Assembly (NCBI GenBank): GCA_017512705.1
Contig: JAFWEX010000033.1
Span: 1-38,624 of the forward strand
Length of the DNA: 38,624 nt
Direction: 5' to 3'
Origin: Paenibacillus sp.
GTDB lineage: Bacteria; Bacillota; Bacilli; Paenibacillales; Paenibacillaceae
Under the pieces are notes generated by a model, which had not been told where the DNA came from, made no database searches, and saw nothing but the letters and a program-made list of their open reading frames with translations. Below are positions 26,017 through 34,199 of this stretch, one piece after another. Made by a program: the position numbers and the translations under genes. Each line of letters starts with the position of its first letter. Positions within the stretch are counted from its first letter, which is position 1.

Positions 26017-26306
26017 GTTGTAGAAACAACCTCATATGATTTTCTGTCTTCTTTTTAACCCCGGAATATTTTCTTCATGCTGCGACCGCAGCGAATACGA
26101 TCAACGAACCTATGGAGATTGACTAACCTTAATTACAATAACCCGGTAAACAGGGTTTACAAGATGTTCCCATTCACACTGGCGCGGTCATCGGAGCCGC
26201 AAGGACAAAAGAGAGGTAGGGCTTTTGTTGTTTTGGATATCACTTATTCTTGAGAAGATTGAAAACATACATCAAGCACCCGGAATTGGGTTCCGGGTGC
26301 TTTTCT
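26017..26306 (+). ncRNA. Candidate free-standing structured RNA, family not recognised
   Basis: Transcription from the promoter at 25982-26010 would give an RNA of about 220 nt (ending at a hairpin ACAAAAG/CTTTTGT plus TGTTTTG near 26205-26235) or 290 nt (ending at 26306). Elements: a 5-prime hairpin 26017-26030, GCTGC/GCAGC around 26088-26094, the inverted repeat GTAAAC-AGG-GTTTAC at 26146-26160, and a GCCGCAAGG segment near 26195. The 5-prime AAACAAC can pair with GTTGTTT at 26227-26233, closing the whole molecule. There is no coding potential on either strand. I could not match it by eye to 6S, SRP, RNase P, tmRNA or a common riboswitch class. Confidence 0.5.
26274..26306. terminator. Strong bidirectional terminator
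   Basis: AAGCACCCGGAA (26274-26285) and TTCCGGGTGCTT (26291-26302) form a perfect 12-bp stem, flanked by T-rich DNA. It can end both the RNA on the plus strand and the small-protein genes on the minus strand. Confidence 0.88.
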
Positions 26307-26369
26307 ATGTCTTCGTTTCGACTAGTGTTGCGATCCACGTTAGGACAGCAGCCACTTTTAACAAAGGAT

Positions 26370-26675
26370 TTAGATAAACATCGTCTTGGAAATGATGACG
26401 AGCAAGATGAACAATACAAGAATGGTTCCCATCGAGCTCCAGACTCCTCCACCATAACCATACGCAGGCGCACACCCCTGATTGTAACCATGGTTATATC
26501 CATGCATCATCGGTGCCTGATTTGACTGGTAACCGTAACCATACCCCATTGGCATCGTGCCGTAAGTGTACATCTCGTGACCAGTGTATTGGTATCCATA
26601 CATTTGCTCTTTTCCTCCTTTCATTCCGTAAACATGCCCCTGTCCGTTCGGTGAGTTTGGTTTAACTTCGTTCAT
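26370..26675 (-). CDS. Gly/Tyr-rich protein with a YjcZ-like membrane tail
   Basis: 101 residues. AAGGAGGAATGAG lies before the ATG. The first 70 residues are rich in Tyr, Gly, Met and His (MGYGYGYQ, MMHGYNHGYNQG). The last 27 residues (WSSMGTILVLFILLVIIS) match the single membrane segment of the two 34-residue proteins next to it. So this is an extended member of a three-gene cluster, with a low-complexity region added in front. YjcZ/SscA-type proteins are known in spores; a spore role is inferred. The Tyr-rich part could crosslink or bind metal. Confidence 0.75.
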   Translation of the reverse strand: MNEVKPNSPNGQGHVYGMKGGKEQMYGYQYTGHEMYTYGTMPMGYGYGYQSNQAPMMHGYNHGYNQGCAPAYGYGGGVWSSMGTILVLFILLVIISKTMFI

Positions 26676-26882
26676 TACTCATTCCTCCTTAACATTTGCC
26701 TACACCCCTAAGCTATGTATCTGCCCGATTCGCGGACCGGGCTATGGCCCTCATCATGTCAAAATGGGCATTCGTCATCACTTTCACCTCTTCGCCTTCC
26801 CCTGTTTGTTGCTCCACCTGCTATCACCACAGCTTGTCCATCCTCATAAAACCCTGCCGGTTACCCGGCAGAGCTCGACAAA

Positions 26883-26987
26883 TCACACCCAGAATGATTT
26901 CGTAATAATTACCAACAGAATGAACAACACCAGGATTGCTCCAGTGGATGTCCAGCCGCCGTATCCTACGCCCGCTACTTCACTCAT
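26883..26987 (-). CDS. YjcZ-like small membrane protein (34 aa)
   Basis: A 34-residue protein starting MSEVAGVGYGGWTS, then the membrane segment GAILVLFILLVIITK and an aromatic tail SFWV. AAGGAGGGG precedes the ATG. The pattern of a Gly/Tyr head followed by an ILVLFILLVII helix is that of YjcZ-family sporulation proteins. It is the middle of three tandem minus-strand genes. At the nucleotide level it is close to the copy at 27030-27134, so it probably arose by duplication. Confidence 0.8.
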   Translation of the reverse strand: MSEVAGVGYGGWTSTGAILVLFILLVIITKSFWV

Positions 26988-27029
26988 CTTAACCCCTCCT
27001 TGCATATATCATAACAGTCTAAACGTTTA

Positions 27030-27134
27030 TTAGATCAAGAATGCTTTAGAAATGATCACCAGCAAGATAAAGAGAACCAGAATTGCACCAGTCGATGTCC
27101 ATGCGCCGCCGTATCCACCAACAACTCCACTCAT
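27030..27134 (-). CDS. YjcZ-like small membrane protein (34 aa), first of the cluster
   Basis: 34 residues starting MSGVVGGYGGAWTS, then GAILVLFILLVIISK and the tail AFLI. AAAGGAGGG precedes the ATG. It shares the membrane segment with its two downstream paralogues. The promoter should lie in 27135-27250; CATATAGT near 27170 resembles a sporulation-type -10, but no convincing -35 is seen. Confidence 0.8.
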   Translation of the reverse strand: MSGVVGGYGGAWTSTGAILVLFILLVIISKAFLI

Positions 27135-27257
27135 GTAAGACCCTCCTTTAATTTGAGGTACAGTTCACTATATGCAGCAGAGACACAGTAGACCGGGCTC
27201 ATGATTAAAATAGGCAGTTTACTTACCTTATAAGCACCTTAGTGATACAATTAATAG

Positions 27258-27298
27258 AAGAAGATTTATGTCCCCTATCAGGGAAGGTACATCTTCTT
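27258..27298. terminator. Hairpin, possible terminator
   Basis: AAGAAGAT and ATCTTCTT (27258-27265, 27291-27298) pair, with CCCT-ATC-AGGG inside. The T-run is weak in both directions. It stands between the small-protein promoter region and the lipoprotein gene; the rest of 27135-27428 shows no gene. Confidence 0.45.
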
Positions 27299-27428
27299 TA
27301 GAAATTCTTTAGAAATACTCAGGATTATATATTCATATGGAAGGAGTAATCAAGCCCGCCTTAAGCGAATGCCCGATGACATAAGAACAAAACCCAACCG
27401 ATGGGAAGCATATTAGGAGAATAGAAAA

Positions 27429-28547
27429 ATGATGAAGAAACTAGTTACGATCCTTGCATTAACCGCACTACTTAGTGCTTGCAGTAATTCAGAAAAACCA
27501 GTTGAGAACAAGACATCTGAAGTAACCAATGCTGCCGAAACCGTCTCCAGTGAGACTAAGGAAGCTAAGAATACTACATACAAAGGGGAAGGATTTTCTT
27601 TTTCATATCCCGAGTCTTGGAAAAGTGTAGATACCAGTCAATTAAACGCAGCGGTCAAAGCTGCATTTTCAAATCCATCCACCTCAGCAAAATTTGCAGA
27701 TAACGTAAACTTGACCATCGAAGCCAATGCATCAGGTTCCGTTAATCCAGAGGAATTTGCTAACAATACTGCGGACTACTACGTGCAGAACGGCGAATCT
27801 ATTGGTATATCCAATTACAAGAAGACAAGCTATAGCAATAAGCCTTATAAAGAAATAAACGCAGGTGTACTTGAGGGGAGCTATACTCACTCTTCTGGCA
27901 CCGACATCGTCCTGATTCAATACATGATTCCAACCAACACAGAGCTCTATACCATGACATTAAGCTATGCCAAAGATACTTATAATTCAGAAGAGGCCAA
28001 TACCATCCTTAACTCTTTGAATTTCACAGACACACTGGCGCAAACAGCTCAAACAGCATCGACAGAAAACCAGTCTTCCACTGCAACTGTCGCTGATTTT
28101 TTTAATGATCTGGCTCCATTTGTAACCTCTGACGAAGCCGTGCTGGAGCAAGCATCTTATGATTTCTTTGCGAAACACACGGATCTATTCCCTGCAGAAA
28201 CCGCAGACCTTCGCAAAAAGGTTAAAGGACTAGTGAATAAAGAAGTGACAACTCGACACCTCAATAAAAACGTATCTAATTACTACACTGAGTTTGTCAG
28301 TGTAAGCGGCCAGGTTATTCAAGTCGAGGAAGATAATTCCTTGGGGGGAACCTTCGCTATGGTACTAGTTGAGGATGATTATGGTAATTATATTACAGCG
28401 ATATATCCTGCCTCCACAGGAGACTTGCTTGACGGTGACTATGCTACTGTGATTGGCGCACCGATCGCCAACTACTCGTTCGAAAATGTGAGTGGTGGAT
28501 TCACCAACTCTACTTTAATGGGAGCGTCATTAATTGTAGCTGAATAG
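27429..28547 (+). CDS. Lipoprotein with PsbP/DcrB-like domain
   Basis: 372 residues. MMKKLVTILALTALLSAC is a lipoprotein signal with lipobox LSAC (Cys near 18), followed by a Ser/Thr/Glu linker. GEGFSFSYPESWK near residue 54 is the opening of the PsbP/DcrB fold, running to about 205. A second region (about 215-372) begins after a Gln/Ser/Thr spacer and has no clear family; it ends in a beta-rich part. It would be anchored outside the membrane. GGAGAATAG lies 10 nt before the ATG pair. It is monocistronic with a terminator downstream. Confidence 0.8.
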   Translation: MMKKLVTILALTALLSACSNSEKPVENKTSEVTNAAETVSSETKEAKNTTYKGEGFSFSYPESWKSVDTSQLNAAVKAAFSNPSTSAKFADNVNLTIEANASGSVNPEEFANNTADYYVQNGESIGISNYKKTSYSNKPYKEINAGVLEGSYTHSSGTDIVLIQYMIPTNTELYTMTLSYAKDTYNSEEANTILNSLNFTDTLAQTAQTASTENQSSTATVADFFNDLAPFVTSDEAVLEQASYDFFAKHTDLFPAETADLRKKVKGLVNKEVTTRHLNKNVSNYYTEFVSVSGQVIQVEEDNSLGGTFAMVLVEDDYGNYITAIYPASTGDLLDGDYATVIGAPIANYSFENVSGGFTNSTLMGASLIVAE

Positions 28548-28583
28548 GCAATAATACAAGCCTGCAAAAATTAATAATTAACA

Positions 28584-28623
28584 TTTAGCCGTCTTAAATT
28601 TATTTAAGGCGGCTAAATTTTTC
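28584..28623 (+). terminator. Terminator of the lipoprotein gene
   Basis: TTTAGCCGTCTTAAA pairs with TTTAAGGCGGCTAAA (one wobble) around TTTA, followed by TTTTTC. Confidence 0.88.
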
Positions 28624-28753
28624 ATCTATTCCCTTTCTTTCTTCATTCTTTTGGTTCTAAAGCCGGAGAAAAATAATAAATTACTCCTGTTTCAATTTAG
28701 GAACAATGGGGTAAAATTTTCTGGTATATTACAATTTCATAGGAGTTGAGGAC

Positions 28754-29281
28754 ATGAAAATGAAGAAAGTTATCATCGCTTTATCCGTAGGGTTACTGGT
28801 TGGCTCTTCCTCTATGGCTGTAGCCGCTACTTCCCAAAAGGTTCAAGCGACTCTGGCTAATTTTAAGATTATGGTGAATGGCCAGTCGAAATCCGTAGCA
28901 TCCGATCAATTGGTTTATAAAGGAAATACATATGTACAACTGCGTGAAGCTGCTAAAATTCTGGGTTATGAGGTAAATTATCGGAGCGCCACTCGCTCGA
29001 TTGAGTTCTCTGCAAAAAGTCAATCCCAAGCGGATTGGATCACTCTAATCGATCTATCTGCTGCGTACGGTTATAAGGTTGAACTTAAAGGAGATTCAGC
29101 TGACGTATACAACGTTTCGAAAAATTTAAATACTCTCCTTACAGTCAATGCTAATGGCCTTAAAGAGGCCGAGGAAAAAGTTGTAGCAGACCCTTCTGGT
29201 AACACGATCCGTTACAAAAAACAGCAAGGATCTCTTGTCCTGCATCGCGAAGATCTGAAAAAATCCGGTTTGATCCGTTAA
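28754..29281 (+). CDS. Secreted stalk-domain (copper amine oxidase N-like) protein
   Basis: 175 residues. A signal peptide (KKVIIALSVGLLVGSSSMAVA) should be cut near residue 24-25. Residues 38-80 match the stalk/copper amine oxidase N-terminal domain: VNGQSKSVASDQLVYKGNTY followed by VQLREAAKILGYEVNY. The remainder is polar and beta-rich with no family I recognise. Such domains occur on exported proteins in Paenibacillus and probably bind cell wall or protein partners. GGAGTTGAGG precedes the ATG. Confidence 0.82.
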   Translation: MKMKKVIIALSVGLLVGSSSMAVAATSQKVQATLANFKIMVNGQSKSVASDQLVYKGNTYVQLREAAKILGYEVNYRSATRSIEFSAKSQSQADWITLIDLSAAYGYKVELKGDSADVYNVSKNLNTLLTVNANGLKEAEEKVVADPSGNTIRYKKQQGSLVLHREDLKKSGLIR

Positions 29282-29314
29282 TTCAAGGCCAAAGGATCAG
29301 TTTTGTTCGTGTAC

Positions 29315-29380
29315 ACACCCTTTAGAATGGCATGGTGGTAAACTCTCGTTTATCCATAAAATTCTAAAGGGTGTATTTCA
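29315..29380. terminator. Long-loop inverted repeat, likely terminator
   Basis: ACACCCTTTAGAAT (29315-29328) and ATTCTAAAGGGTGT (29361-29374) are perfectly complementary over 14 bp with a 32-nt loop, followed by ATTTC. It lies after the stalk-domain gene and before the convergent thiamine-binding gene. Confidence 0.6.
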
Positions 29381-29475
29381 TATGTCTATGAACTTAAATT
29401 AATATATTTATGACCATATTGTTAGAAAAGTGCTTTTATGGCTCCTGCCACATGATCTTAAGATCACTTATCGCT

Positions 29476-29802
29476 TTAATTCGGCCTGTTGTGCAGCGAA
29501 ATTAATTTGTCCTGCACGGATTGCAGTTTCTGCACACTAGAGGCATCCGGTTTGTCACGTCGATCATCAATCTTCACAGATGTAGAGACACGTTGGGCCC
29601 CTGACAGAAACGGAGCTTCATGTAAGGCTGCGATGGCGGTAAAAACTTCATTTAGCGGACCTTCAATAATCGTACTCATCGAAGTCAATTGGTATGTTAT
29701 ACCGCGCTGTCTTTCCAATATGTTTTGCATATCTGCTACATAACTACTCAGACTGGTAGTTCCCGTCCCAATCGGTATAACGGTTACTTCTGCAATTGCC
29801 AC
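29476..29802 (-). CDS. MTH1187-family thiamine-binding protein
   Basis: 108 residues. The best start is GTG at 29802 with AGAGGAGG upstream, giving M-AIAEVTVIPIGTGTTSLS, the usual opening of the family; the frame to 29847 lacks a ribosome site. The ferredoxin-like fold of MTH1187/YkoF binds thiamine or thiamine precursors. TSMSTIIEGPLNEVFTAIA and a C-terminal RVSTSVKIDDRRDK are typical. It is monocistronic and not linked to a thiamine riboswitch in the window. Confidence 0.87.
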   Translation of the reverse strand: MAIAEVTVIPIGTGTTSLSSYVADMQNILERQRGITYQLTSMSTIIEGPLNEVFTAIAALHEAPFLSGAQRVSTSVKIDDRRDKPDASSVQKLQSVQDKLISLHNRPN

Positions 29803-30022
29803 TTCGCTCTGCCTCCTCTGGGCCCCGATTGAACCGTTGCCACTCAAGTTTTAGTCGAGTTTTGACTCTTTCTATTTTACCAGTTAAAAGCGCTCGAATT
29901 CAAACTGACGTGATAACGTCATTCCATATGCAGTAATTTTTTTTTCGCAGAATCTTCAAATCTTCCAGTCCTTTTCCTTTGCGGATTCATAGCTTAAATG
30001 GTATACTCGGAATTACGTTTTG

Positions 30023-30091
30023 TTGTTTAAACCCTGTTTACAAACACTATATGTTGGGGTATCTTATTATAACAACAACAAAATATAGTGA
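30023..30091 (+). promoter_or_regulatory. nrd promoter region with two NrdR boxes
   Basis: NrdR boxes have the consensus acaCwATATaTwGtGt. Box 1 (30044-30059) is ACACTATATGTTGGGG and box 2 (30076-30091) is CAACAAAATATAGTGA. Their starts are 32 bp apart, three helical turns, the usual spacing. A possible promoter is TTGTTT (30023-30028), 18 nt, CTATAT (30047-30052), overlapped by box 1. NrdR is the ATP/dATP-sensing repressor of ribonucleotide reductase genes. Confidence 0.8.
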
Positions 30092-30568
30092 GCCGGGATT
30101 ACCCCACTTCTTATACCGAGTATCTGAAATCTCTTGATAAGTGAGTATAGATCACCTTCAAAAGCACGTCCCTGTAGGTGTGAATCGCTTTCTCGAAGAC
30201 AGAACTGGTATGGAGGTTAACGGGGCTATTTGGACTGTGCCCGGCACCCTCACTTACAGGTACGAACCGATCAGATCAGACAAAAGCTTACATACAGCAA
30301 CTTGTTCTGTCAGAGCCATACACGGACAGATAGGGGCAGCCAGAACATGGATGGGCATTTTCAGCCGCAAGGCAAGGGGAATGCTTTTTGTATGAGTATG
30401 TTCTGTTCACACCTTGTCGTATGGCCCATCCAAACCGTACCTGGATACCACCCTATGTAGTCCGCAAGAATCAGCAGCATTTACCTTATCGTTGTAGACT
30501 TCCCATTCTATTCATAAAGAATGGTTTTCATTTATTTATTTTTTATCATGTGAAAGCGAGGAATATTC
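30092..30568 (+). ncRNA. Structured leader of nrdA with internal terminator
   Basis: About 470 nt lie between the NrdR boxes and nrdA, with no gene. CCTGTAGGTG (30171-30180) pairs with CACTTACAGG (30251-30260). GACAGAAC (30198-30205) can pair with GTTCTGTC (30304-30311), which competes with TCTGTC/GACAGA (30306-30330). A terminator follows: GCATTTTC and GGGAATGC (30355-30384) with an inner GCC-GCAA-GGC hairpin and TTTTT. CAGAACAT (30341-30348)/ATGTTCTG (30398-30405) encloses it, while GGATGGGC (30349-30356)/GCCCATCC (30424-30431) would cross it as a pseudoknot or antiterminator. This is the layout of an attenuator or riboswitch. It lacks the cobalamin-riboswitch core that I looked for. Confidence 0.55.
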
Positions 30569-32902
30569 ATGCCACAAGTTGTGACCAAGCCGAACAATCG
30601 CCAGCTTGCCTTTGACGAGATGCGCATCTCGGTATATGCCGATCGTATCCTGGAAGGACTGGACATGCTCGACAAGGAACGTCTGGTACGCGGAGTAATC
30701 AGCAAGCTTCGTCGTGACGAAGTCACCGGAGATGAGATCAGCAACGCTTTTATGATGAGCGCTCTGGAACTGGTAACGAAAGAAGAGCCGAACTGGAAAT
30801 TTGCAGCAGCGAGATCCCTGCTAACTTCCCTTTACAAAAAAGCGGCAACCAACCGCAGATACAAATCATACCCAGACGAACCTTACGGTGCATTCCATCC
30901 ACTGATCGTTGACCTGGTCAAAAAAGGGATCTATCGTGAAGAATTGCTGGAATGTTACACCAAGGAACAGATTGACGAACTCGCGGAGTGCATCGACTAC
31001 CGCAACGATCTGCTCTTTGACTACATCGGTTTGCTCACACTGGCAGAGCGTTACCTCGCCAATGATTTTGACGGAAAAGTCATGGAGCTGCCACAAGAGC
31101 GTTACATGATCATTGCCATGTACCTGATGCACCAAGAGCCTGCAGAGAAACGTATGGAGCTGGTGAAAGAAGCTTACTGGGCAATGAGCAACATGTACAT
31201 GACGGCTGCTACACCGACGATGTCCAATGCAGGTAAAAAGGTGGCTGGACAGCTCTCCAGTTGCTTCATCGACACCGTTGATGACTCTCTGGAAGGCATC
31301 TTCGATTCCAATACAGACGTTGCCCGTTTGAGTAAAATGGGCGGTGGTATCGGGGTGTATCTCGGTAAAGTCAGAGCGCGTGGTTCAGACATCCGTGGTC
31401 ACAAAAACACTAGTTCCGGCGTTATCCCTTGGATTCGCCAGTTGAACAACACAGCCGTGAGCGTAGACCAACTCGGAACACGCAAAGGAGCGATCGCCGT
31501 TTACCTGGATGTTTTCCACAAAGACATTCTGGCGTTCCTTGATTTGAAGCTGAACAACGGTGACGAGCGGATGCGTGCGCATGACGTCTTCCACGGTGTC
31601 TGCCTGCCGGATCTGTTCATGGAGCGTGTGGCAAGCCGCGGCGAATGGAGCCTGTTCTGCCCGCACGAAACGAAAAAAGTCATGGGTTGGAAAGATGAAA
31701 ACGGCCGTGCACTCGGTCTGGAAGACTTCTATGATGAGTCTTTAGGCCAAGGTACATTCCGTGAGAAATATGAAGAAGCCGTGAATCATCCATTGTTGTC
31801 CCGTATTACGGTACAAGCCATCGACATCATGAAACGTGTCATGAAATCACAGCTCGAAACAGGTACACCGTACATGTTCTACCGTGATACCGTAAACCGT
31901 GCGAACCCTAACCGTGCACATGGTATGGTCTACTCGTCCAATCTGTGTACTGAAATTATGCAGAACCAATCCCCTACTGTAGTGGAAAAAGAAGAACTGG
32001 TAACCAAGGATGGTCAGACACGCATCGTGATCTCCAAAGTACCTGGCGACTTCGTGGTCTGCAACCTGAACTCGATTCACCTGGCTCGCGCCGTACCTCA
32101 TGATGTACTGGAGCGCCTGATTCCAATTCAGGTTCGTATGCTCGACAACGTAATCGACATTAACAATATTGAAGTGCTTCAAGCTCAATACACGAACAGT
32201 CAGTACCGCGCTGTTGGTCTGGGTACATTCGGACTGCATCACCTGCTTGCTCTCGAAGGCATTCGTTGGGAATCCGAAGAAGCTGTGACATATAATGATA
32301 ATCTGTATGAAAAGATTAACTACCTGCTCGTTCAGGCAAGCATGGAGTTGTCCAAAGAAAAAGGGCATTATCCGAAGTTTAAAGGCTCTGACTGGGAGAG
32401 CGGTCATTACTTCGACCAACGTGATTATACGACAGGCGAGCGCGTTGGGAAGTACGTAACAACAGAGCAGTGGAAAGAACTGCAAACGCAGGTTAAACAA
32501 AATGGTGTGCGTAACGCCTGGATGTTTGCGATCGCACCGAACGGATCCACTTCCATTATTGCTGGTTCAACAGCAAGTATTGACCCGCTCTATGAGCTGT
32601 TGTCCTATGAAGAGAAAACAACATACAAAATTGCCAACCCGGCACCGGATCTGTCCGATAAAACGATCTGGTACTACAAGACGGCATTTATGGTCGATCA
32701 GCATGCTTCCATCAACATGGCGGCTGCCCGTCAACGTCACGTTGACCAGGGTCAAAGCTTCAACCTGTATGTTCGACCGGATATTAAGGCAACCGAGTTC
32801 CTAGAACTGCATCTGCATGCCTGGAGAGCCGGTATGAAATCCACTTACTATGTTCGAAGCCGTGCATTAACGATCGAGGAATGTGATTCCTGCGCGAGCT
32901 GA
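30569..32902 (+). CDS. nrdA: Ribonucleoside-diphosphate reductase large subunit
   Basis: 777 residues. It reduces ribonucleoside diphosphates to deoxyribonucleotides with the NrdB radical subunit. The catalytic set is visible: redox Cys in GQLSSCFI and DFVVCNLN, the NxCxE active-site triad in SSNLCTEI, and the C-terminal exchange cysteines ECDSCAS. The N-terminal 100 residues keep helices that follow an ATP cone but lack a clear cone start, so activity regulation by dATP may be absent or altered. GCGAGG precedes the ATG. There is no nrdI nearby, pointing to a class Ia-like NrdA/NrdB pair. A terminator separates it from nrdB. Expression should be set by NrdR and the leader RNA. Confidence 0.95.
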   Translation: MPQVVTKPNNRQLAFDEMRISVYADRILEGLDMLDKERLVRGVISKLRRDEVTGDEISNAFMMSALELVTKEEPNWKFAAARSLLTSLYKKAATNRRYKSYPDEPYGAFHPLIVDLVKKGIYREELLECYTKEQIDELAECIDYRNDLLFDYIGLLTLAERYLANDFDGKVMELPQERYMIIAMYLMHQEPAEKRMELVKEAYWAMSNMYMTAATPTMSNAGKKVAGQLSSCFIDTVDDSLEGIFDSNTDVARLSKMGGGIGVYLGKVRARGSDIRGHKNTSSGVIPWIRQLNNTAVSVDQLGTRKGAIAVYLDVFHKDILAFLDLKLNNGDERMRAHDVFHGVCLPDLFMERVASRGEWSLFCPHETKKVMGWKDENGRALGLEDFYDESLGQGTFREKYEEAVNHPLLSRITVQAIDIMKRVMKSQLETGTPYMFYRDTVNRANPNRAHGMVYSSNLCTEIMQNQSPTVVEKEELVTKDGQTRIVISKVPGDFVVCNLNSIHLARAVPHDVLERLIPIQVRMLDNVIDINNIEVLQAQYTNSQYRAVGLGTFGLHHLLALEGIRWESEEAVTYNDNLYEKINYLLVQASMELSKEKGHYPKFKGSDWESGHYFDQRDYTTGERVGKYVTTEQWKELQTQVKQNGVRNAWMFAIAPNGSTSIIAGSTASIDPLYELLSYEEKTTYKIANPAPDLSDKTIWYYKTAFMVDQHASINMAAARQRHVDQGQSFNLYVRPDIKATEFLELHLHAWRAGMKSTYYVRSRALTIEECDSCAS

Positions 32903-32932
32903 TTGATAAGACTATGATGACCACCGGGGCAT

Positions 32933-32973
32933 CCTGTTTTGAATGCAAAATAGCGTTGCCCTGGTTCTTTTTT
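32933..32973 (+). terminator. Terminator between nrdA and nrdB
   Basis: ACCGGGGC (32933-32940) and GCCCTGGT (32958-32965), eight pairs with one wobble, followed by TCTTTTTT. It should lower nrdB expression relative to nrdA unless nrdB has its own promoter in 32974-33060; TTGTTT near 33007 is a possible -35. Confidence 0.75.
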
Positions 32974-33060
32974 ACCCAAAACCTGATCGTCGCATGCAGA
33001 AGTTTATTGTTTCGTTATCGTTTATTTACAGTGTAAAATCATTCAAGGAGTGAACGGATT

Positions 33061-34092
33061 ATGCAAGTACAGAAAATTTTTAATACCGAAGCCCCTAACC
33101 AATCGACCCGCATCATTGAAGGTGAATGCTCGGGGATCCTGAACTGGAACGACATTCGTATGCCTCATATGTACAAATTGTACAAAGTATTGCTGCTCAA
33201 CCACTGGATTGCGGACGAAATTCCAATGTCCAAGGATGCTTCTCAGTTTGCCCATCTGGATCCTGAAGAGCAACGTACATTTAAAATTAACATCTCCTTG
33301 CTTGCTGTTTTGGATTCCATGCAGACGATGTTTGTGGGTGATGTAAAACGTTACTTCACGGACTCTTCGCTTGAGGCCATCTCAGCGATTATCGGACAGC
33401 AGGAAGTTGTTCACAACCAATCCTATTCCTACGTTCTGTCTTCGATCGTATCCGATCAGGAGCAGAAAGAGATTTTCGAATATTGGAAACATGATCCGGT
33501 ACTGCTTGACCGCAACCGTTTCATCTCTGACATCTACCAGAGCTTCCGGGACAATCCGTCTCCACAGACATTCTTCCAAGCTATGGTAGCTGACCTGATT
33601 CTCGAAGGTATTTTCTTCTATAGTACATTTGCGTTCTTCTATAACCTGGCTCGGGATCAGAAAATGATGGCAACCAGCCAGATGATCTCGTACATTCAAC
33701 GGGATGAGAACCAGCACTGCTACTTCTTCGCTGAAGTATTCAAACAGTTGCTCGTAGACTTCCCTGAACTTAACACACCAGAAAACATGGACTACGTGTA
33801 CAAAACGATTGACCGCGCAGTTGAGCTTGAAACCAACTGGGCACACTACACCCTCAGCAACGTTCGCGGCATCGACCTGAACGAGCTGGAAGACTACATT
33901 AAATACATCGCTAACAAACGTCTTCGTCTGATGGGTATGGAAAAAGCGTATGAAGGTGTGGACGTAAACTGCATGCCTTGGATCAAACCGTTCTCTGACG
34001 AAGCACTGAACGCAACGAAAACCGACTTCTTCGAAGCCAAATCCCGTAACTATGGTAAAGTAGGCGACGATAACGGATTCGACGATTTGTAA
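33061..34092 (+). CDS. nrdB: Ribonucleoside-diphosphate reductase radical subunit
   Basis: 343 residues, ferritin-like di-metal protein. The metal ligands are in AVLDSMQT (Asp), QQEVVHNQ (Glu, His), ILEGIFFY (Glu) and RDENQHCYFF (Glu, His). The radical-bearing Tyr is in VVHNQSYSY, so the tyrosyl form is kept. No ATP cone is present at the N-terminus. CAAGGAG lies 10 nt before the ATG. It is followed after about 110 bp by a strong terminator that ends the nrd unit. Confidence 0.95.
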   Translation: MQVQKIFNTEAPNQSTRIIEGECSGILNWNDIRMPHMYKLYKVLLLNHWIADEIPMSKDASQFAHLDPEEQRTFKINISLLAVLDSMQTMFVGDVKRYFTDSSLEAISAIIGQQEVVHNQSYSYVLSSIVSDQEQKEIFEYWKHDPVLLDRNRFISDIYQSFRDNPSPQTFFQAMVADLILEGIFFYSTFAFFYNLARDQKMMATSQMISYIQRDENQHCYFFAEVFKQLLVDFPELNTPENMDYVYKTIDRAVELETNWAHYTLSNVRGIDLNELEDYIKYIANKRLRLMGMEKAYEGVDVNCMPWIKPFSDEALNATKTDFFEAKSRNYGKVGDDNGFDDL

Positions 34093-34199
34093 GAGCAATG
34101 GAGCAGGTAAGGCTCTGTCCAGGATAAGAAACAGGTTATCCGAGATGATACAGGATGTCCTACGAGTACTCTGCTAGAGTAGATAATATGCACCTCATA

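Noticed and set aside
26017-26306. c-di-GMP riboswitch for the HD-GYP gene
   Set aside because: The promoter-driven RNA is on the opposite strand, and the GEMM core (GGGCAAACC, GNAA, CGCAAAGCC) is not found on either strand.
30092-30568. Cobalamin riboswitch or group I intron in the nrd leader
   Set aside because: GGTGTGAATC at 30177 recalls part of the cobalamin core, but the GCCACTG box and the neighbouring conserved segments are missing; no group I P7 core was found.
30141-30615. Short open frames in the nrd leader
   Set aside because: None has a ribosome site, they overlap each other and the hairpin segments, and no protein-like pattern is seen.
31847-32500. Open frame of 217 codons opposite nrdA
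   Set aside because: It is a mirror of codon bias in a highly conserved gene.
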